This document shows, one piece after another, positions 8,728 through 16,596 of a DNA stretch of 64,000 nt. The notes below the pieces were generated by a model. That model was given only the letters and a program-made list of their open reading frames with translations. It had not been told where the DNA came from and searched no databases. The stretch covers positions 434,001 to 498,000 of the forward strand of contig CAVYYD010000011.1 in the NCBI GenBank assembly GCA_963772645.1. The letters are read 5' to 3'. Each line of letters opens with the position of its first letter. The stretch's first letter is position 1. The position numbers were made by a program, and so were the translations under genes. This DNA is from DASSQJ01 sp963772645 (GTDB taxonomy: Bacteria > Actinomycetota > Actinomycetes > Actinomycetales > Dermatophilaceae).

Positions 8728-9663
8728 ATGTCGACCACCAGCAGCAGGGGGACCGGACGCCGGCCCGGCGGTCGGGCGAGCACCTTCTTCGCGCTCGCCA
8801 TCGGCCTGAGCTGGCTGGCGTGGGTACCGGTGATGCTCGTCCCGCGTCCCGGAGCCCTCCGGGAGGTGCTGCTCGTCGCCGGGTCGTTCGGTCCGGCTGC
8901 AGCGGCCCTGATCCTGTCCATCGCTCGCTCCGGCTTGCCCCGGACCCGCAGCGAGCTCGCGAGGAGGGCGACCTGGCGACACCCGGTGAGCCTGTGGGCA
9001 GTGGCGCTCGCCGGCCCGGCAGCGATCATGCTCGTGGCGATCGCGCTCTGCACGGTGACCGGCCGCCCCGTCGCCGGGTGGCAGGACCCGGCCCGCCTCT
9101 ACCTCGTCGTCCCGGTGTTCCTCTACGTGACGGTCCTCGGGGGTCCGCTGGGCGAGGAGGCAGGGTGGCGCGGCTACGCCCTGCCGCGACTTCAGCGCGA
9201 CCACAGCCCGACAACGGCCGCCCTGGTCGTCGGGTTGGCGTGGGGGCTGTGGCACGCGCCGCTGTTCGCGATCGACGGAACGGTGCAGAGGTCCGTTCCG
9301 GTCGTGGCGTTCGGGATCCAGATCCTCACCACGTCGGTCCTCTCGGCGTGGCTGTGGAACCGGACCACGAGCCTCCCGGTGGTCATCGCCTTCCACGCGG
9401 CGGTCAACACCAGCGTCGGTGTCCTCCCCGTTCTCCCGGAGACCGCCGGCACCCCCGGGCCGCTGTGGACCACCCTCGCCCTCGCGGCCGTCGTCGCGAC
9501 CGCCCTCATCGGTGCGACCGGCGGCCGGCTCGGCCTGCCGGCGTCGCCGGAGGCACCGGAGACGCCGACGACGGCCCCGCCGGGAGCCGGGTCCCGCGCC
9601 GACGAGCACCGGTCATCCTCGGCTGAGCTGGCCCGGTCCCGGGACGGAGGCGCGCGGCGATGA
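8728..9663 (+). CDS. CPBP-family intramembrane glutamic metalloprotease (CAAX-protease-like)
   Basis: 311 residues, multi-pass membrane protein. The CPBP/Abi motifs are visible: EEAGWRGYALPRLQ (paired glutamates and arginine), GLAWGLWHAPLF (histidine motif) and VVIAFHAAVNTSVG (third motif). Members cleave prenylated or membrane peptides, or act as bacteriocin self-immunity proteins; proximity to an ABC exporter suggests maturation or immunity linked to an exported product, which is inference. The ATG follows CCGGGAG. The gene overlaps the MFS gene by 4 nt (ATGA). Confidence 0.9.
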   Translation: MSTTSSRGTGRRPGGRASTFFALAIGLSWLAWVPVMLVPRPGALREVLLVAGSFGPAAAALILSIARSGLPRTRSELARRATWRHPVSLWAVALAGPAAIMLVAIALCTVTGRPVAGWQDPARLYLVVPVFLYVTVLGGPLGEEAGWRGYALPRLQRDHSPTTAALVVGLAWGLWHAPLFAIDGTVQRSVPVVAFGIQILTTSVLSAWLWNRTTSLPVVIAFHAAVNTSVGVLPVLPETAGTPGPLWTTLALAAVVATALIGATGGRLGLPASPEAPETPTTAPPGAGSRADEHRSSSAELARSRDGGARR

Positions 9664-10991
9664 GCCCCAGCTCGGGAGGCGGCGGCCGTGGCACGGGTCG
9701 TGGTTCGGCGGTGGCCGCGGCCTCCCCGAGAGCCGGCAGGCGCGTCACCGGGGTGCGTGCCCTCGGCTACCTCGTCTACGTGGCGGTGCTGTCCGCCGGC
9801 TACTACTACAACCTGACCTTCGTCCAGCTGGGCCTGATCGACCTCGGCACCCGGCGGGTCGGGATGCCGGAGGGCCAGGTCTCGGCGGCGATGGCGGCCC
9901 TCGCCGTGGTGGCGTTCGCTGCCGCGGTGGCGACCGGTCGGGCCATGGACGCCCGCGGCTGGGGCGCCGACCTGCGCGTGAAGCTCCGGATCCTGTTCCT
10001 CGTCGTGGCCGCGCAGACGCTGCTCACGATGGCGGCGCCGCACGTGGCGACGCCCTGGCAGTTCGCCCTGTGGGTGCTCGTCTCGGCGGTGGGGATCGGC
10101 GCCGGGATCCCGGTGACCTTCAGCCTCATGGTCGACTTCATCCCGGTCCGTCATCGCGGGTACGTCGCGGCCCTCGTCACCGCGCTGGCCTTCTCCGCGG
10201 CGGCCCTCTACCCCCTGGAGTGGAGGATCGAGGAGTTCGCACCGCCGATGTCCCTGGTCATGGTCCCGGCGGCCGTGGTGCTGGGGGTCGTCTCCTTCCG
10301 GAAGTTTCCGGTCGTCGACGAGCTGGCGCGGCAGCACGAGCGGTTCGGAGTCGGCCGGTTCTGCCGACCGACACCGGTCGTCACGGCCAGCGCCGGGTTC
10401 TGGATGCTCGTCATCGTCATGTTCGCCGTCTTCTTCATCGACAGCCTCGGTTTCCTCCGCATCATCGAGACCCCGGCCTACATCTCGACCTCGTGGCAGT
10501 CACCGTCGATCGGGCCACGGTTGTTCATCGCCGGAACCCACGTGGTGGGAGCGGCGATGGCGGGCGTCCTCTACACCGCCTTCGGACGGCGCTGGCTGCT
10601 GGTCTGGGTGTTCGGTCTCTTCGCCTTCACCCACCTCCTCTACACCTTCGACCTGGGCACCTCCCCGGCCGGCGTGGACCCACCGCTGGCGCTGCCGCTG
10701 TTCTACGTCCTCGCGGTGAGCTTCTACACGACGCTCAACTTCGCGCTCTGGCCGGACCTGTCGACGCCGGCCACCGTCGGCACGAACACCGCCCTCGGGG
10801 TCGGGATCGCCGGCTGGCTGGCGTCGTTCGTCAGCACCTCCCTCGCCCTCTACTCCAGGAGCAGTGGCGTGTCGCTCCTGGAGCACCTGCGGTACGTCAA
10901 CGCGCTGGCCCTCCTGCTCGCGGTCGCCTACCCGCTCGTCCTGTACGTCCGCCGGATGCGGACCCTCGCCGAACACCCGGAGCCACCATGA
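9660..10991 (+). CDS. MFS-type transporter, substrate unknown
   Basis: 443 residues with about 12 hydrophobic segments and a basic N-terminal tail. The central loop PVVDELARQHERFGVGRFCRPTP divides two six-helix halves, as in the major facilitator superfamily. The signature between helices 2 and 3 is only loosely kept (GRAMDARGWGADLRVKLR), and DFIPVRHRGYVAALVTALAFSAAALYPLEWRIEEF is the helix 4-5 MFS-like loop (PxxxRG). I cannot assign a substrate. Both ends overlap neighbours by ATGA, so it belongs to the same operon as the CPBP protease and the polymer-forming protein. Confidence 0.75.
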   Translation: MSPSSGGGGRGTGRGSAVAAASPRAGRRVTGVRALGYLVYVAVLSAGYYYNLTFVQLGLIDLGTRRVGMPEGQVSAAMAALAVVAFAAAVATGRAMDARGWGADLRVKLRILFLVVAAQTLLTMAAPHVATPWQFALWVLVSAVGIGAGIPVTFSLMVDFIPVRHRGYVAALVTALAFSAAALYPLEWRIEEFAPPMSLVMVPAAVVLGVVSFRKFPVVDELARQHERFGVGRFCRPTPVVTASAGFWMLVIVMFAVFFIDSLGFLRIIETPAYISTSWQSPSIGPRLFIAGTHVVGAAMAGVLYTAFGRRWLLVWVFGLFAFTHLLYTFDLGTSPAGVDPPLALPLFYVLAVSFYTTLNFALWPDLSTPATVGTNTALGVGIAGWLASFVSTSLALYSRSSGVSLLEHLRYVNALALLLAVAYPLVLYVRRMRTLAEHPEPP

Positions 10992-11860
10992 ACCTCGGCC
11001 TCATCCCGCTCCTCATCGCCGCGCTGCTCATGGCGTCGGCCGACCCCGGCACCGAGACCGTCGAGCTGATGTTGACCGGCACCCACCAGATCTCGGAGCA
11101 CCGGGGAGCCCTGGTCGTCGCCGACGCCCGGGTGGCCATCCCCTCCGAGGCGGAGGTGTCGGGACCCGTCTACGTCGTGGCGGGCGAGCTGGTCGTCTCG
11201 GGTCGGGTCGACACCGACGTGATCCAGCTCGCCGGCACGGTCACCGTGGACCCGGGAGCCCAGATCGGTGGCGAGCTGCGGCACGTCGGGGGGACGCAGC
11301 AGGTGTCCGACGCCTCGCGGGTCGGGCAACGGACGAGCGTGGCCTACAACCCCGCGGCCGGAGACCCCGTCGCCGGGATCGGCTCTTTCCTGGTCCTGAC
11401 GCTGCTCCTGGCGGCGGCCGGACACCGCCTCGCCACCCGACGGGCCTCGGCGCTGCGCCACGTGGCCGGCGCGATCCGGGGCCACCCGGTCATCACCCTC
11501 ACCGTCGGGACGCTCCTCACCCTGACCTTCATCTCGCTCTTCGTGTTCATGGCGTTCACCTTCGTCCTGCTACCGGTCGCCATCGCCGGGCTCCTGGCGG
11601 GGGCCGTGACCCTCGGCTACGGGGTCATCGCCTGGGGTGACCTGATCGGTGACCGGCTGCCCATCCGCCGTCGCGGCCCGTCGACGACGCTCGGCGTGGT
11701 GGCGGCCATGGGGGCGATCCAGCTCGTGGCCCTGGTCCCCGTCGTCGGTGACGTGATCGCGCTGGTCATCCTGCTGACCGGTGTCGGAGCCGTCGCCGTC
11801 ACCTACTTCGGGGTCGCCGAGTTCACCCCGGACGTCCTGCCCGGGACGGCTGAGGCATGA
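10988..11860 (+). CDS. Polymer-forming (bactofilin-like) membrane protein
   Basis: 290 residues from ATG 10988. A short N-terminal hydrophobic segment (LGLIPLLIAALLMASA) may be a signal or anchor. Residues ~35-95 have the repetitive beta-helix pattern of polymer-forming proteins: LVVADARVAIPSEAEVSGPVYVVAGELVVSGRVDTDVIQLAGTVTVDPGAQIGGELRHVGG. The C-terminal half has four or five membrane helices (GSFLVLTLLLAAAGHRL, LTVGTLLTLTFISLFVFMAFTFVLLPVAIAGLLAGAVTLGYGVIAW, LVALVPVVGDVIALVILLTGVGAVAVTYFG). Bactofilin-type domains fused to membrane segments may act as a surface scaffold. Exact role unknown. Confidence 0.75.
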   Translation: MNLGLIPLLIAALLMASADPGTETVELMLTGTHQISEHRGALVVADARVAIPSEAEVSGPVYVVAGELVVSGRVDTDVIQLAGTVTVDPGAQIGGELRHVGGTQQVSDASRVGQRTSVAYNPAAGDPVAGIGSFLVLTLLLAAAGHRLATRRASALRHVAGAIRGHPVITLTVGTLLTLTFISLFVFMAFTFVLLPVAIAGLLAGAVTLGYGVIAWGDLIGDRLPIRRRGPSTTLGVVAAMGAIQLVALVPVVGDVIALVILLTGVGAVAVTYFGVAEFTPDVLPGTAEA

Positions 11861-11987
11861 GCGAGCTCGTCCCACGGCTCCGACCTCCCACGCCGGCCCC
11901 CCGGCCGGGGGCGGTCTCGGCGCGGCGGGCCGACGGAGAAGCGAACGGAGAGGAGAACGCGGTGTCGCACCGAACGGAGTGGAGGCC

Positions 11988-12188
11988 ATGACGACCCACC
12001 GGACCAAGGATGGCGAGCGCCAGCACCGCGCCTGGGCGGGTGGGCTCATCGGGATCCTCGCCGGGGTCGGAGCCACCCTGGGAGTGCTCCTGGCCGGCGG
12101 AGCCGGCGTCGCGCTCGGTGCCGCCTTCGGCGCCGCCGCGGGGGTGCTGGCCGCCGCCGTGCTCACCTTGGGTGCGCGGCGGCGGTGA
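11988..12188 (+). CDS. Small glycine-rich membrane protein, unknown
   Basis: 66 residues: a charged N-terminus (MTTHRTKDGERQHRAW) and a glycine-zipper-like double hydrophobic segment (GGLIGILAGVGATLGVLLAGGAGVALGAAFGAAAGVLAAAVLTLG) ending in RRR. ATG 11988 has a GGAGTGGAGG site. The pattern is that of small actinobacterial glycine-zipper membrane proteins; no function can be given. Confidence 0.6.
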   Translation: MTTHRTKDGERQHRAWAGGLIGILAGVGATLGVLLAGGAGVALGAAFGAAAGVLAAAVLTLGARRR

Positions 12189-12308
12189 GGGCGACGGGTC
12201 CGGGGCGCTGTCGGCTCGGGGGCGATGATGCTGGCGTGTCACCATCCCGTCGACCATGGCCACGCCGCACACCGAGGGTTCCGGCGGGCCGGGAGGAAGG
12301 AGGGCCAC

Positions 12309-12932
12309 GTGTCGATCGTCGAGGCCCAAGATGACGTGCGTCGCCTCTATGCCGGCGGCTTCTACGGCCAGCTGGTCTCCGCGGTGGTCTGGCTGTCCGC
12401 GGCGGCCGCGGCCCAGTGGGTGTCCACCGGCAGCGGGGTCGTCGTGCTCCTCCTCGGGGGCACCCTGATCTTCCCGCTGACCTGGCTGGTCCTCCGACTC
12501 ACCGGACGCCCCGCGTCGCTGCCGTCCGGGCACCCCATGGCGGCCCTGGCCATGCAGGTCGCCTTCACCGTGCCCCTCGGCCTCCTGGTGGTCGTGGCCC
12601 TTCTGGCGGGCCGCGGTGAGCTCTTCTTCCCCGCGAGCATGGTGGTCGTCGGTGCGCACTACCTGCCCTTCGTCTTCCTCTACGGGATGCGGATGTTCGC
12701 CCTCCTGTCCATGGCGCTGGTCGTGCCCGGCCTCACCTTCCTCGTGTGGCTGCCGGTCCCGCCCCCGCTCGGCGGATGGGTCACCGGTGCCCTGCTGGCC
12801 GTCTTCGCCGTTCTGCTGAGGTCGTCGGCGGACCACCTCGCCGCGCCGGAGCAGACGCCGCGGGTGGAGATCACCGGTCGACGTCGACCAGGGCGTCCCC
12901 CGAGCCGGTCGCGCGGGACGGGACCACGCTGA
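12309..12932 (+). CDS. DUF7010-like membrane protein
   Basis: 207 residues from GTG 12309 (VSIVEAQDDVRRLYAGGFYGQLVSAVVWLS), with GGAAGGAGGGCC directly upstream deciding this start over the earlier in-frame ATG. Six hydrophobic segments. The N-terminal pattern (acidic helix, then YxGGxxGxxVSxxVW) and the LPFVFLYGMRMFALLSMALV segment match my recollection of the DUF7010 family of uncharacterised membrane proteins. The last 62 nt overlap the convergent DUF421 gene. Confidence 0.7.
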   Translation: MSIVEAQDDVRRLYAGGFYGQLVSAVVWLSAAAAAQWVSTGSGVVVLLLGGTLIFPLTWLVLRLTGRPASLPSGHPMAALAMQVAFTVPLGLLVVVALLAGRGELFFPASMVVVGAHYLPFVFLYGMRMFALLSMALVVPGLTFLVWLPVPPPLGGWVTGALLAVFAVLLRSSADHLAAPEQTPRVEITGRRRPGRPPSRSRGTGPR

Positions 12933-13377
12933 GGCTCCCGTCGGTCTCCAGCACCACTGCCTCGACGAGCTCGAGCCCGCCGATGCCGGCCGCCCGCGTC
13001 GCCTGGCGCACCTCGCCGGCGGTGACCCGATGGGCGGCCAGGCGGTCCTCGAGGAGCCGTCCCCGGGACAGCAGCACGCTCGGTGAGGACTTGACCACCC
13101 CACGGACCGCCCGCGACCGGGTCGAGAGCCAGGCCACGGCGAACTGCAGCACGACGAGCAGTCCCATCGCGACGAGACCCCCCACGAGGCTGACGCTGCT
13201 GCTCAGCAGCACGGTGGCCAGGGTGGACCCGAGCGCGACGGACACGACGAGGTCGAAGGCGTTGAGCTTGGCCAGCGTCCGCTTGCCCGACACGCGCAGG
13301 ATGAGCACGAGCCCGGCGTAGGCGCAGGACCCGACCACGAGGATTCGGAGGATGTCGGACCACTGGTGCAAGAACAT
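12871..13377 (-). CDS. DUF421 (YetF-like) membrane protein
   Basis: 168 residues from ATG 13377 (MFLHQWSDILRILVVGS); a GTG 11 codons further upstream is possible. Three membrane helices (ILVVGSCAYAGLVLILRVSG, FDLVVSVALGSTLATVLLSSSVSLVGGLVAMGLLVVLQFAVAWL) with the DUF421 signature RVSGKRTLAKLNAFDLVVSVALGS, then a cytoplasmic domain with VVKSSPSVLLSRGRLLEDRLAAHRVTAGEVRQATRAAGI. Members include Bacillus YetF/YdfS spore-associated proteins; function in actinobacteria is unknown. It ends inside the 3' end of the convergent DUF7010-like gene. Confidence 0.88.
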   Translation of the reverse strand: MFLHQWSDILRILVVGSCAYAGLVLILRVSGKRTLAKLNAFDLVVSVALGSTLATVLLSSSVSLVGGLVAMGLLVVLQFAVAWLSTRSRAVRGVVKSSPSVLLSRGRLLEDRLAAHRVTAGEVRQATRAAGIGGLELVEAVVLETDGSLSVVPSRATGSGDALVDVDR

Positions 13378-13471
13378 GGCCGAGTACCTACCCGACCGGG
13401 GGCGGGCCACGCCGACACCGCGTCCCGGTCACGGGCGGTTCGCCCGGCACGCGGTCGGTCACCGGCGGTCC

Positions 13472-14680
13472 TCAGCGCAGCTCTGCGCGCTTCCTGCTCA
13501 GGTACGCGCGCTCAGCGGTGTTCGCGGTGGCGGCGATCGCGGCCTCGTACTCCTCCGCCGCCTCCGCGCTCCGGCCGAGCCTGCGGAGCAGGTCGGCGCG
13601 CGCGGCGTGCCATGCGTGGTACCCCGAGAGGGGCAGCCGCTCGACGAGTGCGAGGGCCACGAGCGGACCGTCCAGCTCCCCCACGGCGACCGCGCGGTTG
13701 AGCGCGACGACCGGGGACGGGTCGAACCGCACCAGCAGGTCGTAGAGCGCGACGACCTGCTCCCAGTCGGTGTCCCGCGCCGAACGAGCGTCGGTGTGCA
13801 CGGCGTTGATCGCGGCGAGCACCTGGTACCGGCCCGGCCGGTTGGTCCCCAGGCACTCACGGACGAGCCGGTGGCCCTCGGCGACCAGGTCACGGTCCCA
13901 GGCGGTGCGGTCCTGCTCGTCGAGTGAGACCAGCTGGCCGCCGCGCACCCGAGCCTCGCGCCGGGCCTCGATGAGAAGCTGGAGCGCGAGCAGCCCGGTC
14001 ACCTCCGGCTCTTCCGGCAGCAGCCCGTGCAGGATCCGGGTGAGCCGGATCGACTCCCCGGTCAGCTCGGCGCGCACCGGGTCGCCCTCCCCGGTGGCGA
14101 GGTAGCCCTCGTTGAAGACGAGGAAGAGCACCGCCAGGACGGCGCTGAGCCGCTCGGGAAGGTCGGCGGCCGCCGGTACCCGGTACGGCACGTTCGCGGC
14201 CGCGATCTTCCTCTTCGCGCGGGTGATCCGCTGGGCCATCGTGGCCTCGGGCACGAGGAACGCCCGGGCGACCTCGGCCACCGTCAGGCCGCCGAGGAGC
14301 CGCAGTGTCAGCGCGACGCGTGCCTCCAGCGCCAGGGCCGGGTGGCAGCAGGTGAAGAGCAGCCGCAACCGGTCGTCCTCGACCGGCCCGGTGGGCTCGT
14401 GGGGCGTCTCGTCGTGGGCTGTCAGCGCTGCCCGCTGCTTCGCGTCGCGCTGCTTCTCGCGGCGGATCCGGTCGATCGCGCGTCTGGTCGCGGTGGTGGT
14501 GAGCCAGCCGCCCGGGTTGGCCGGGACCCCGGCCGCCGGCCACCTCTCCAGCGCCGCCACCAAGGCCTCGCTGGCCGCATCCTCGGCGAGGTCGAGGTCG
14601 CCGAAGCGGCGGACGAGCGAGGCGACCAGCTGGCCGTACTCCTCCCGGAACACCCGCTCGAGCCCAGCTCGGCCCTGCAC
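13472..14680 (-). CDS. ECF42-type RNA polymerase sigma factor with C-terminal TPR-like extension
   Basis: 402 residues from GTG 14680. Residues ~1-170 hold sigma region 2 (VFREEYGQLVASLVRRFGDLDLAEDAASEALVAALERWP, DRIRREKQRD) and region 4 (LLGGLTVAEVARAFLVPEATMAQRITRAKRKI). The remaining ~230 residues form a helical extension (AVLFLVFNEGYLATG, VTGLLALQLLIEARREAR, YQVLAAINAVHTDA, VVALNRAVAVGELDGPLVALALVERL) of the type found in ECF42 sigma factors, which lack a normal anti-sigma factor and are controlled through that extension. The YCII/DGPF gene immediately upstream is the expected ECF42 partner. Confidence 0.9.
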   Translation of the reverse strand: MQGRAGLERVFREEYGQLVASLVRRFGDLDLAEDAASEALVAALERWPAAGVPANPGGWLTTTATRRAIDRIRREKQRDAKQRAALTAHDETPHEPTGPVEDDRLRLLFTCCHPALALEARVALTLRLLGGLTVAEVARAFLVPEATMAQRITRAKRKIAAANVPYRVPAAADLPERLSAVLAVLFLVFNEGYLATGEGDPVRAELTGESIRLTRILHGLLPEEPEVTGLLALQLLIEARREARVRGGQLVSLDEQDRTAWDRDLVAEGHRLVRECLGTNRPGRYQVLAAINAVHTDARSARDTDWEQVVALYDLLVRFDPSPVVALNRAVAVGELDGPLVALALVERLPLSGYHAWHAARADLLRRLGRSAEAAEEYEAAIAATANTAERAYLSRKRAELR

Positions 14681-14700
14681 GGTGCGAGGTCCGACGCGGC

Positions 14701-15063
14701 TCAGGCGAGGCCCTCGAAGGGCCGCACCTCGACCTTGCCCCGGCACGCCCTGGACCCCTCCGCCGCAAGGGCGAGCGCGACCTCGAGGTCCGGCGCGTCG
14801 ACGACCCAGAACCCGCCCAGCGCCTCCTTGGTCTCCAGGTAGGGGCCGTCGGTCAGCACGGGACGGTCGCCCCGGCCGTCGACGACGGTCGCTGTCGACA
14901 CCGGCTCGAGCCCGCCCGCGAAGACCCAGTGGCCCCGGACGCGCAGGCTGTCGTTGAAGGCGCCGGTCGCCGCGAACGCCTCCTCCATCTCCTCCTGGGA
15001 GCCGTAGTTGCCGTAGTCGTTCCGCTCGGCCGGGCCGTGCACGGCGAGTAGGTAGTGCGTCAT
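14701..15063 (-). CDS. YCII/DGPF-domain protein paired with the ECF42 sigma factor
   Basis: 120 residues. Typical start MTHYLLAVHGPAERNDYG and the name-giving motif region VLTDGPYLETKEALGGFWVVDAPDLEVALALAAEGSRACRGKVEVRPFEG. In ECF42 systems DGPF proteins are encoded next to the sigma factor and are thought to be its regulon or effector. The gene lies 20 nt upstream of the sigma gene in the same orientation, so co-transcription is likely. GAAGGAGAAGC stands before the ATG. Confidence 0.9.
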   Translation of the reverse strand: MTHYLLAVHGPAERNDYGNYGSQEEMEEAFAATGAFNDSLRVRGHWVFAGGLEPVSTATVVDGRGDRPVLTDGPYLETKEALGGFWVVDAPDLEVALALAAEGSRACRGKVEVRPFEGLA

Positions 15064-15273
15064 CGAGCTTCTCCTTCGGTCCCGGACGGTCCCGACGACC
15101 GCCGTCCATCCCCACCACGAACGGGATCACGGCGATACGACACCTGGTGCCGGAGATCCTCCCACCGGCCCGCCCGGCGACGTCGCGGGGACGGGCCGGC
15201 ATTCGCTGGACGGCGAGAGCGGCAGCACGCGCCCGGGGCCGCTACGTTGACTGTCGAGGTGATCGGAGGTGCG

Positions 15274-16596
15274 ATGGACGCCGCTGCAGTCCTGCAGCCC
15301 GTGGTCGACGCCGCGCTCGGTACCGCCCTGCCCCTTCGCGTCGAGTGCTGGGACGGCAGCTCGACCGGGCCGACCGACGCGGACGTCGTCGTCCGGTTCA
15401 CGACCCGGCGCGCCCTGCGCCGCCTGGTCTGGGCGCCGAACGAGCTCGGGTTCGCGCGCGCGTACGTGTCCGGGGACGTCGAGGTCGAGGGCGACCTCCT
15501 CGAGGCGCTGTCGCGCCTGGACGCACTGGCCGACCCGGAGCGTGGGCCCGGGGTGAACGTGGGGCCGGAGACCCGGGCCGCGGTCGTCCGTGCCGTCCTC
15601 CGCCTGCGAGCGCTCGGGCCGCCCCCTCGGCCTCCCGCGGAGGAGATCCGACTCTCCGGCCGCCGACACGAACCCGCGCGCGACGCGACGGCGGTCTCCC
15701 ACCACTACGACGTCGGCAACGACTTCTACGCGCTCGTCCTGGGCCCGTCGATGGTGTACTCCTGCGCCTACTTCGAGGAGCCGCCGTCCGAGGCGTACAC
15801 CCTCGAGGACGCGCAGCACGCCAAGCTCGACCTCGTGGCCCGCAAGCTCGGCCTCGGCCCGGGGACGCGCCTGCTCGACGTCGGCTGCGGGTGGGGCTCC
15901 TTCGTCCTGCACGCGGCCCGTGACTACGGGGTGCGCGCCGTGGGGGTGACCCTCTCCGAGGAGCAGGCCGCCCACGCCCGTGCCGCCGTGGCCGCGCAGG
16001 GGCTCGGCGACCGGGTCGAGATCCGGGTCCAGGACTACCGGGACGTGCCGGACGGGCCCTACGACGCCATCGCCAGCATCGGGATGGCCGAGCACGTCGG
16101 GCTGTCCCAGCTGGGCGAGTACGCCGCGCGGTTGCACGCCCTGCTGGCCCCGGGTGGGCGGCTGCTCAACCACGCCATCTCCCGCCGGCCCGGCCCCCCG
16201 GGGGACCCGAAGGGCGACAAGACGTCGTTCATCGACCGCTACGTCTTCCCCGACGGTGAGCTGGAGCCGCTCTCGACGATGGTCGACGTGCTCGAGTCGG
16301 CAGGGTTCGAGGTCCGTGACGTCGAGTCGCTGCGCGAGCACTACGCGGACACGCTGAGTGCCTGGGTGGCGAACCTCGAACGGGACTGGGACCGAGCCGT
16401 GCGGCTCTCGAGCGCCGGCCGGGCTCGGGTGTGGCGGCTCTACATGGCGGGCTCGGCGCTCGGCTTCCGGTCCAACCGCCTCGGGGTCAACCAGGTGCTC
16501 GCGGTGAAGCCGGGCCCCGGCGGGACCAGCGGCCTCCCCCGGACCCGCAGCGCGCTGCTCGGCATCGCCGACGGGGTGGCTGGTCCGCACCGGTGA
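15274..16596 (+). CDS. Cyclopropane-fatty-acyl-phospholipid synthase family methyltransferase
   Basis: 440 residues from ATG 15274, with GGAGGT 3 nt upstream. The enzyme transfers a methylene group from S-adenosylmethionine to unsaturated membrane acyl chains. N-terminal ~140 residues are the CFA-type lipid-binding domain (ALRRLVWAPNELGFARAYVSGDVEVEGDLLEAL), then SHHYDVGNDFYALVLGPSMVYSCAYFEE and the SAM motif LLDVGCGWGSF at about residues 199-209, IASIGMAEHVG, DRYVFPDGELEPL and LRASAWVANLE-like C-terminal segments. GTG of the next gene overlaps its stop, an unexpected coupling with a tail-sheath-like gene. Confidence 0.93.
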   Translation: MDAAAVLQPVVDAALGTALPLRVECWDGSSTGPTDADVVVRFTTRRALRRLVWAPNELGFARAYVSGDVEVEGDLLEALSRLDALADPERGPGVNVGPETRAAVVRAVLRLRALGPPPRPPAEEIRLSGRRHEPARDATAVSHHYDVGNDFYALVLGPSMVYSCAYFEEPPSEAYTLEDAQHAKLDLVARKLGLGPGTRLLDVGCGWGSFVLHAARDYGVRAVGVTLSEEQAAHARAAVAAQGLGDRVEIRVQDYRDVPDGPYDAIASIGMAEHVGLSQLGEYAARLHALLAPGGRLLNHAISRRPGPPGDPKGDKTSFIDRYVFPDGELEPLSTMVDVLESAGFEVRDVESLREHYADTLSAWVANLERDWDRAVRLSSAGRARVWRLYMAGSALGFRSNRLGVNQVLAVKPGPGGTSGLPRTRSALLGIADGVAGPHR

